Shown here: piece by piece, positions 58,587 to 64,000 of the stretch
Numbering within the stretch: the first letter of the stretch is position 1
Layout: each line of letters begins with the position of its first letter
NCBI GenBank assembly: GCA_017656255.1
Contig: JACDOE010000001.1
Span: 186,001-250,000, forward strand
Source: Bacillaceae bacterium
GTDB lineage: Bacteria; Bacillota; Bacilli; JACDOE01
Reading direction: 5' to 3'
DNA length: 64,000 bases
Position numbers and translations under genes: made by a program
The notes under the pieces: model-generated
What the model was told of the DNA's origin: nothing
Databases searched by the model: none
The model's input: the letters and a program-made list of their open reading frames with translations, nothing else

Positions 58587-58874
58587 GTGCCGCGTGTAAC
58601 CGTGATCGGTCGAGATAAAACGTACGTTTATGAATGCAAAGAAGGGGAACACCTGCTCACATCCGCCATCCGTGAGGGGGTTCCCCTTGATTTTTATTGC
58701 AGCACTGGAAAATGCAGAACGTGTGTGGTCCGGGTTGTAGAAGGAATGGAAAACCTGTCTCCGATCTCCGATACAGAAGCCTATCGACTGGGCAGTGGAG
58801 GTGTTACCGCAGGAGAACGTCTTTCCTGTCAGGCGTTTGTCGAGGGAGATGTCACAATCCGGATCCCTGAATAA
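58587..58874 (+). CDS. 2Fe-2S ferredoxin
   Basis: A 95-residue plant-type ferredoxin. The cluster ligands are the CSTGKCRTC triplet (residues about 38-46, C-x4... pattern with C-x5-C-x2-C spacing) and the later LSCQA cysteine near 80. It is a cytoplasmic electron carrier. GTG start behind AAGGAGAGG, 17 nt after the alarmone synthetase. The redox partner is unknown. Confidence 0.88.
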   Translation: MPRVTVIGRDKTYVYECKEGEHLLTSAIREGVPLDFYCSTGKCRTCVVRVVEGMENLSPISDTEAYRLGSGGVTAGERLSCQAFVEGDVTIRIPE

Positions 58875-58953
58875 TGTCTTTTTTTTGGATAAATCCGACC
58901 TGAAGACACATAATACGAAAAAACGTGTGTTTTAACAGGAGGGTTTATTCGAG

Positions 58954-59832
58954 ATGAACAGAAGCAAACCGTGGCTCATCCTGTTTGTGGCTTGTATGCT
59001 GATTCTTGCATCCTGTAATCAGCAGCAGGGACAACAGGGAGAGGAATCCAGACAGAAAAGACAGGAAACACAGCAACAACAGGATGATCAAAAGAATCAA
59101 ACGGAACAGAGAAACCAGAAACGAACCCCGGATCTGGCAGGGGGAAAAGAAAAGGAAGTACGTGAACCCCATCCGCTCTCACTGGCCGACCTCCGCCAGA
59201 AGTACCCCAGTACCTTTGTGCTGAACGGGCCTTCCAACAAAAGACAGGTCGCCCTGACTTTTGATGATGGTCCTGACCTGGAATATACGCCGCAAATTCT
59301 GGATGTCCTGAAACAGTATAATGTGAAGGCGACTTTTTTCGTAGTGGGCAATCGGGCTGAGGCTCATCCCGAAATTGTCAGGCGCATGCATCGTGAAGGG
59401 CATGAAATCGCCAACCATACTTACAGTCATCCCCATTTGATCAAAGTGGATGATGTGACATTTCAACGTGAAGTCAGACAGACGGATGGCATTCTGAGAC
59501 CACTGATCGGATACAGTCCGAAGCTATTTCGCCCGCCATACGGGGATGTGACAGAGGATCAAATCAAATGGCTTTCCAGTCAAAATTATACGATTGTGAA
59601 CTGGAATGTCGATTCGCTGGACTGGAAAGGATTGAGTCAGGATCAAGTTTCCGTCAATGTCCTCTCTCATGTTTTCCCGGGGTCTATCATTCTTCAGCAC
59701 AGTGCCGGAGGCAAAGGGGAGGATCTTTCGGGGACGGTGAAGGCCCTGCCTGAAATCATCCAGAAATTGAGGGCTGATGGTGTCCAGTTTGTGACTACTT
59801 CCGAACTGCTTAACTTACCCCGGAGTCGATAA
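58954..59832 (+). CDS. Polysaccharide deacetylase lipoprotein
   Basis: A 292-residue lipoprotein: lipobox LILASC near residue 20, a strongly Gln/Arg/Lys-rich linker (22-70), and an NodB homology domain (85-285). The motifs are LTFDDGPD (metal-binding aspartates), HEIANHTYSHPHL (HSxxH-type), LFRPPYGD and NWNVDSLDWKG, plus the C-terminal SIILQHSAGG. It removes acetyl groups from peptidoglycan GlcNAc or MurNAc or other wall glycans. ATG start behind ACAGGAGGG. The next deacetylase is adjacent. Confidence 0.9.
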   Translation: MNRSKPWLILFVACMLILASCNQQQGQQGEESRQKRQETQQQQDDQKNQTEQRNQKRTPDLAGGKEKEVREPHPLSLADLRQKYPSTFVLNGPSNKRQVALTFDDGPDLEYTPQILDVLKQYNVKATFFVVGNRAEAHPEIVRRMHREGHEIANHTYSHPHLIKVDDVTFQREVRQTDGILRPLIGYSPKLFRPPYGDVTEDQIKWLSSQNYTIVNWNVDSLDWKGLSQDQVSVNVLSHVFPGSIILQHSAGGKGEDLSGTVKALPEIIQKLRADGVQFVTTSELLNLPRSR

Positions 59833-59855
59833 AATGTCATGAGTTGCCACAAATA

Positions 59856-59910
59856 TTCCTCCTGATGACGAACAAACTAAAACCAGCATCAATATTCGTA
59901 TCAGGAGGAA
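59856..59910 (+). promoter_or_regulatory. RNA hairpin sequestering the ribosome binding site of the second deacetylase
   Basis: TTCCTCCTGAT (59856-59866) pairs perfectly with ATCAGGAGGAA (59900-59910), and ACGAA (59868-59872) with TTCGT (59895-59899), with one bulged G: 16 pairs around a 22-nt loop. The 3' arm contains the whole AGGAGG ribosome binding site of the gene starting at 59916, so long transcripts should be poorly translated. Confidence 0.75.
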
Positions 59911-59915
59911 CCCTC

Positions 59916-60629
59916 ATGATTTATATGATTCATCGCAGGTTGACCGTTTTGCTCATGACAGGTATTCTGGTCTTCAGTCTGACGATGACGGCAGATGCAC
60001 AGAATAAAGAACCGACCGCCATCTACAGTGTTGATACAGATGAAAAAGTTGTCGCTCTCACTTTTGACATCAGCTGGGGTAACAAGTACGCTCATCCGAT
60101 TCTTGATGTACTCGGCGAAAAAGATGTGTACAATGCCACCTTTTTTCTATCCGGACCCTGGGCGCTTAAACACCGGGAAATCGTCAAACGAATTGACGAT
60201 ATGGGATTTGAGATCGGGACGCACGGGTGGAAACACCAGAATTACAGTCAGCACAGTGATGAATGGATCCGGCAACAGGTTAAAAAATCAGAAGATGCCC
60301 TATACGACATAACCGGCAAAAGAACCCGACTGATCCGGACTCCCAATGGAGATTACAATGCCCGTGTTGTCCGGACTTTGCAGGGGATGGGTTATCAGGT
60401 CATCCAGTGGGATACTGATTCGCTGGACTGGATGAAACCGGGTAAAGAAAAAATTGTGGAACGTGTCCTTTCCCGGGCACATCCCGGTGATATTATTCTG
60501 CTTCATGCCAGTGATTCCTGTCCACAAACCCAGTATGCTCTGCCTGAAATCATCGACGGATTGCGTGAGAAAGGATACAAATTTGTTACCGTATCCGAAT
60601 TGCTCAAAAAAGGTGAACCTCAACCCTAA
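59916..60629 (+). CDS. Sporulation-type polysaccharide deacetylase (PdaA/PdaB-like)
   Basis: A 237-residue exported NodB-domain protein. The signal anchor is at about residues 7-27. The catalytic motifs LTFDISWGN, GTHGWKHQNYSQHS, RTPNGDYN, QWDTDSLDWM and PGDIILLHASDSC form the PdaB/YlxY-type variant, where the usual DDGP is DISW. Such proteins act on spore cortex (muramic-lactam formation or stability). ATG 59916 after AGGAGG is preferred over 59844. Its ribosome binding site is inside a 16-pair hairpin, suggesting it is translated only from an internal, probably sporulation-specific, transcript; that is inference. Confidence 0.87.
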   Translation: MIYMIHRRLTVLLMTGILVFSLTMTADAQNKEPTAIYSVDTDEKVVALTFDISWGNKYAHPILDVLGEKDVYNATFFLSGPWALKHREIVKRIDDMGFEIGTHGWKHQNYSQHSDEWIRQQVKKSEDALYDITGKRTRLIRTPNGDYNARVVRTLQGMGYQVIQWDTDSLDWMKPGKEKIVERVLSRAHPGDIILLHASDSCPQTQYALPEIIDGLREKGYKFVTVSELLKKGEPQP

Positions 60630-60641
60630 TTCTAAAATAAT

Positions 60642-60690
60642 AATCCGGATTGTACTTATCTGAAGATGTACAATCCGGATTTTTCTCTTT
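60642..60690. terminator. Bidirectional terminator between the deacetylase and the glycosyltransferase
   Basis: Perfect 14-base arms AATCCGGATTGTAC (60642-60655) and GTACAATCCGGATT (60668-60681) with a T-rich tail on both strands; the right arm overlaps the last codons of the minus-strand glycosyltransferase. Confidence 0.9.
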
Positions 60691-61801
60691 TTTCATCCAG
60701 TACCTGCCGGTAATAATCAAACAATTGTCTGGACGGGCGTTCCCAACCGAACTGCTGTCCTTCGAAGTAGGCATTTTCCCCCAATTCGCGACGCCATGCA
60801 TCATCTTTTAATTTCCCCACCGTGTTGACAAAACTGTCCGAATGATCGGGCTCAAAGAGAAGGCCTGTTTTTCCGTCCTGAACCTGCTCACAGGTCGGGC
60901 CGCTTTTTGCGGCCACTACCGGTAAACCGGAGGCCATTGCTTCCAGAATGACCAATCCCAGTGTCTCCGTCGTAGAAGGAAATACAAACGCATCTGCTGA
61001 TGCATAGGCCTGAGCCAGTTCTTTGCCGTGTAAAAATCCGGTAAAGACGGTATTTGTGCCGGCAAAGTGTTGTTCAAGATAATCCCGGTACGGGCCGTCT
61101 CCTACAATAGCCAGACTGAACTCGGGGTGTTTATCGAGAACATCCCTGATTTTTTCGATTTCTTTTTCTGCGGCCAGTCGTCCCACGTAAAGCAGTAAAC
61201 GCTGTTCCGGCCGGCCGCCGGTCAACTTTTCTCTCATGTTGCGACTGAATTGATCCGGACCGAAGTTGTCCACGTCGACTCCGCGGTCCCAGAGCCGGAC
61301 ATTTCGAAACCTTCTTTCACGAAGTTCCTCCAGTACGGCCTGTGATGTACATAAATTGAGATCAGCGCGATTATGCAACGTGCGGAAATACCACCACAGA
61401 AATGGTTTGAACAGAGGAACACGGTAATAATCGGCATAATCGGGAATATTTGTATGGTAAGAAGCAATCAGCGGTATTTTCAAAAGTCGGCTGTAATAGA
61501 TGCCGGAGACCCCGAGCAATGCGGGGTTTATAACGTGAACCAGGTCCGGTTCAAACTCCTGTAGAATACGTTTCACGCTGCGATGGGGCAGCGAAACCTG
61601 TCTTCCTGGATACAGAAACAGGGAACGGGCGGGTATACCAATCACTTTAGCTCCTTCATACGCCTCAATGCCGGGGTCAGGAGCGACAATCCGGACTTCA
61701 TGTCCGTCCTGCTGCAACCATTTGATTGTAGCACACAGACGGGTGACAACCCCGTCTGTGGATGGAAAAAATGTTTCGGTAATCAGTGCTATTTTCATCA
61801 T
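60656..61801 (-). CDS. GT4 glycosyltransferase, SQD2/sulfoquinovosyltransferase-like
   Basis: A 381-residue GT-B fold transferase. The N terminus TETFFPSTDGVVTRL, the central VGRLAAEKEIEKI and the C-terminal EX7E-like ETLGLVILEAMASGLPVVA match the GT4 family branch containing SQD2/SqdX, diacylglycerol glucosyltransferases and MgtA. It lies 30 nt downstream of an SQD1-type gene in one operon, which favours transfer of sulfoquinovose from UDP-sulfoquinovose to diacylglycerol to make the sulfolipid SQDG. The ribosome binding site AAGGAG precedes two ATGs. Substrate is inferred from this pairing. Confidence 0.85.
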   Translation of the reverse strand: MMKIALITETFFPSTDGVVTRLCATIKWLQQDGHEVRIVAPDPGIEAYEGAKVIGIPARSLFLYPGRQVSLPHRSVKRILQEFEPDLVHVINPALLGVSGIYYSRLLKIPLIASYHTNIPDYADYYRVPLFKPFLWWYFRTLHNRADLNLCTSQAVLEELRERRFRNVRLWDRGVDVDNFGPDQFSRNMREKLTGGRPEQRLLLYVGRLAAEKEIEKIRDVLDKHPEFSLAIVGDGPYRDYLEQHFAGTNTVFTGFLHGKELAQAYASADAFVFPSTTETLGLVILEAMASGLPVVAAKSGPTCEQVQDGKTGLLFEPDHSDSFVNTVGKLKDDAWRRELGENAYFEGQQFGWERPSRQLFDYYRQVLDEKREKSGLYIFR

Positions 61802-61831
61802 TCAGACGCTCCTTACAACACGGATATTGGC

Positions 61832-63043
<1,212 letters not shown>

Positions 63044-63173
63044 TTCTTTTTATTATATAAGAGTTTGGAAAATTCTTCATTAATCTGGTGTAATGGTTTT
63101 GTGAATTTTGTAAAGTTAGCAGACTATTTACAATTTTAACATCCCCTATACAAAATTCGAAAAGTGACTTAAC

Positions 63174-63205
63174 ACTTGATTAACAATCAAGTATTACAGT
63201 AATAG
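63174..63205 (+). promoter_or_regulatory. Palindromic promoter toward glpP
   Basis: Perfect inverted repeat ACTTGATT-AAC-AATCAAGT (63174-63192) includes a -35-like TTGATT (63176-63181); an 18-nt spacer leads to TAATAG (63200-63205). A repressor binding the repeat would block the promoter. Confidence 0.4.
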
Positions 63206-63240
63206 ACAAGTGGATAGCTTTTCGGTTGAGAAGATGAGAG

Positions 63241-63294
63241 ACCATTGATAGTTGAGCGGTTCCCCCCTGGCGTTCAATCTGTCAATGGTTTTTT
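63241..63294 (+). terminator. Leader terminator upstream of glpP
   Basis: ACCATTGA (63241-63248) and TCAATGGT (63282-63289) pair around an inner GTTGAGCG/CGTTCAA stem, followed by six Ts. It lies between the candidate promoter and the glpP start with no gene before it, so it is an attenuator of glpP expression rather than an end-of-gene signal. Confidence 0.75.
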
Positions 63295-63321
63295 CATTCA
63301 ACCAGGATGCGGGGTGAGGAT

Positions 63322-63903
63322 GTGACCGGGAAAACCTTTGTCCAGACACTGGAAAATGACAGAATGATCGCAGCTGTTAAAGAACCGAAATACCTTGAAA
63401 AAGCCCTGTCTTCCGATATCGGTATTATCTTTCTTCTGACGGGGAATATCGGGGTGATCAAAAAGTATGTGGATCTCTTTCAAAAACATGGCCGACGGGT
63501 GTTTGTGCACCTTGAAAAAATCGGCGGATTAAGTACCGACCGGGAAGGTGTTGAATTTTTGGCGCGTTTTATCCAGCCTGATGGCATTATTACGACCAGA
63601 AAAAGCATGGTCAAACTGGCGGCATCATTTAACCTTCTCACTGTTCAACGTATTTTTCTGGTCGATACGGATGCGGTAAGTCGAGGCCTCGAATCAGTCA
63701 GGCAAAATGAACCCGATGCTGTTGAGGTGATGCCGGGATTAATTCCGGAAATGATTGAGGAAATCCGACAATTGACGGATATTCCCCTGATTACGGGTGG
63801 TTTGTTAAAGAAACGGGAACATATGGTCAATGCATTAAAACATGGAGCAATGGCGGTTTCAACGGGAAGCCCGCACTTATGGAAACAAAAATTGTCTGAT
63901 TGA
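63322..63903 (+). CDS. glpP: Glycerol-3-phosphate-responsive antiterminator
   Basis: A 193-residue GlpP-family protein: FLLTGNIGVIKKYVDLFQKHGRRVFVHLEKIGGLSTDREGVEFLARFIQPDGIITTRKSMV, VEVMPGLIPEMI and PLITGGLLKKREHMVNALKHGAMAVSTG. In B. subtilis GlpP with glycerol-3-phosphate prevents termination in leaders of glpFK and glpD. Here a leader terminator precedes glpP itself, suggesting autocontrol. I place the start at GTG 63322, since ATG 63307 has AGG directly adjacent; both share the frame. The downstream ABC gene suggests glycerol or glycerophosphate uptake. Confidence 0.9.
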   Translation: MTGKTFVQTLENDRMIAAVKEPKYLEKALSSDIGIIFLLTGNIGVIKKYVDLFQKHGRRVFVHLEKIGGLSTDREGVEFLARFIQPDGIITTRKSMVKLAASFNLLTVQRIFLVDTDAVSRGLESVRQNEPDAVEVMPGLIPEMIEEIRQLTDIPLITGGLLKKREHMVNALKHGAMAVSTGSPHLWKQKLSD

Positions 63904-63921
63904 AAAAAGGGAGGGAGTCGT

Positions 63922-64000
63922 ATGGCTGCGATTGAGTTGAAGGATGTGAGTAAACGATTCGGAAACCAAACGGTAATTCGGAATCTAAATCTGTGGGTTG
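63922..64000 (+). CDS. ABC transporter ATP-binding protein (3' truncated by window)
   Basis: Only the first 26 codons are visible, from ATG 63922 behind GGGAGGGAG: MAAIELKDVSKRFGN followed by a short stretch typical of the first strands of an ABC ATPase, before Walker A. Its position 18 nt after glpP suggests a glycerol or glycerol-3-phosphate ABC importer (UgpC or GlpS type), which is inference from context. Confidence 0.7.
   Translation, partial: MAAIELKDVSKRFGNQTVIRNLNLWV

Noticed and set aside
63174-63192. FNR box upstream of glpP
   Set aside because: TTGAT and ATCAA are separated by 5 rather than 4 nt, so the spacing is wrong for FNR.

Overview
The window looks like chromosome of an aerobic, endospore-forming member of the Bacillota (Bacillales-like). 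Three things support this. Gene order acyl-CoA ligase, TetR repressor, enoyl-CoA hydratase, etfB, etfA, trxA matches Bacillus subtilis, as does the yjcF/yjcG pair. Spore-associated genes are present (SpoVAF/GerA, LysM coat-like protein, GerMN lipoprotein, PdaA/PdaB-like deacetylases, sesquarterpene synthase). Strong G-rich ribosome binding sites precede ATG, GTG and TTG starts. I could not assign a genus. Sulfur, molybdenum/tungsten and possibly selenium themes recur.

Layout. 1-3.8 kb: end of a malyl-CoA-lyase-type gene, an MFS exporter on the minus strand, and a SpoVAF-like protein. 3.9-9.4 kb: fatty-acid degradation block (fadD, fadR, fadB, etfB, etfA, then trxA) with two FadR-type palindromes. 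9.5-15.6 kb: M29 aminopeptidase, RluD-type pseudouridine synthase, a TrpXYZ-type ABC importer and an old yellow enzyme. 15.7-18.3 kb: CadC-like repressor and a CadA-like P-type ATPase. 18.4-25.8 kb: subtilase, LysR regulator, and a molybdopterin oxidoreductase with a fused FeS/NrfD membrane subunit. 25.9-32.6 kb: DedA, YkvA-domain, ArgA-like GNAT, PCD, OsmC, HAD, nth, greA and coat-like genes. 32.8-45.3 kb: terpene synthase, TAXI-TRAP transporter, cupredoxin, surE, fabI, PHP, yjcF/yjcG, pgpA and several small unknowns. 45.4-45.9 kb: two CAU-anticodon tRNAs with unusual repeats. 45.9-51.4 kb: minus-strand SoxB-like/ankyrin/TatA operon and a YcdB-SLH protein. 51.5-54.9 kb: HTH-PBP sensor and TupABC tungstate transporter. 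55.1-60.6 kb: amidase, GerMN, small alarmone synthetase, ferredoxin, two polysaccharide deacetylases. 60.6-63.0 kb: sulfolipid genes (SQD1- and SQD2-like). 63.2-64.0 kb: glpP and the start of an ABC ATPase.

The most striking observation is in the CadA-like ATPase. Its strong ribosome binding site and start codon (16210) are separated from the rest of the frame by one in-frame UGA (16258-16260). This UGA sits exactly where the first cysteine of the HMA-domain CxxC metal site should be. Ten nucleotides after it lies a perfect 17-nt hairpin with G as the first loop base, which fits the bacterial SECIS pattern. I read this as a candidate selenocysteine-containing (U-x-x-C) metal ATPase; a plain nonsense mutation is the alternative.

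Other points of interest: a Tat-less (cytoplasm-facing) molybdoenzyme with fused electron-transfer subunits, a SoxB-like protein in an operon with its own TatA, SQD1-type sulfolipid synthesis, an 11+5 bp RNA hairpin that buries the ribosome binding site of the second deacetylase, and a leader terminator ahead of glpP.
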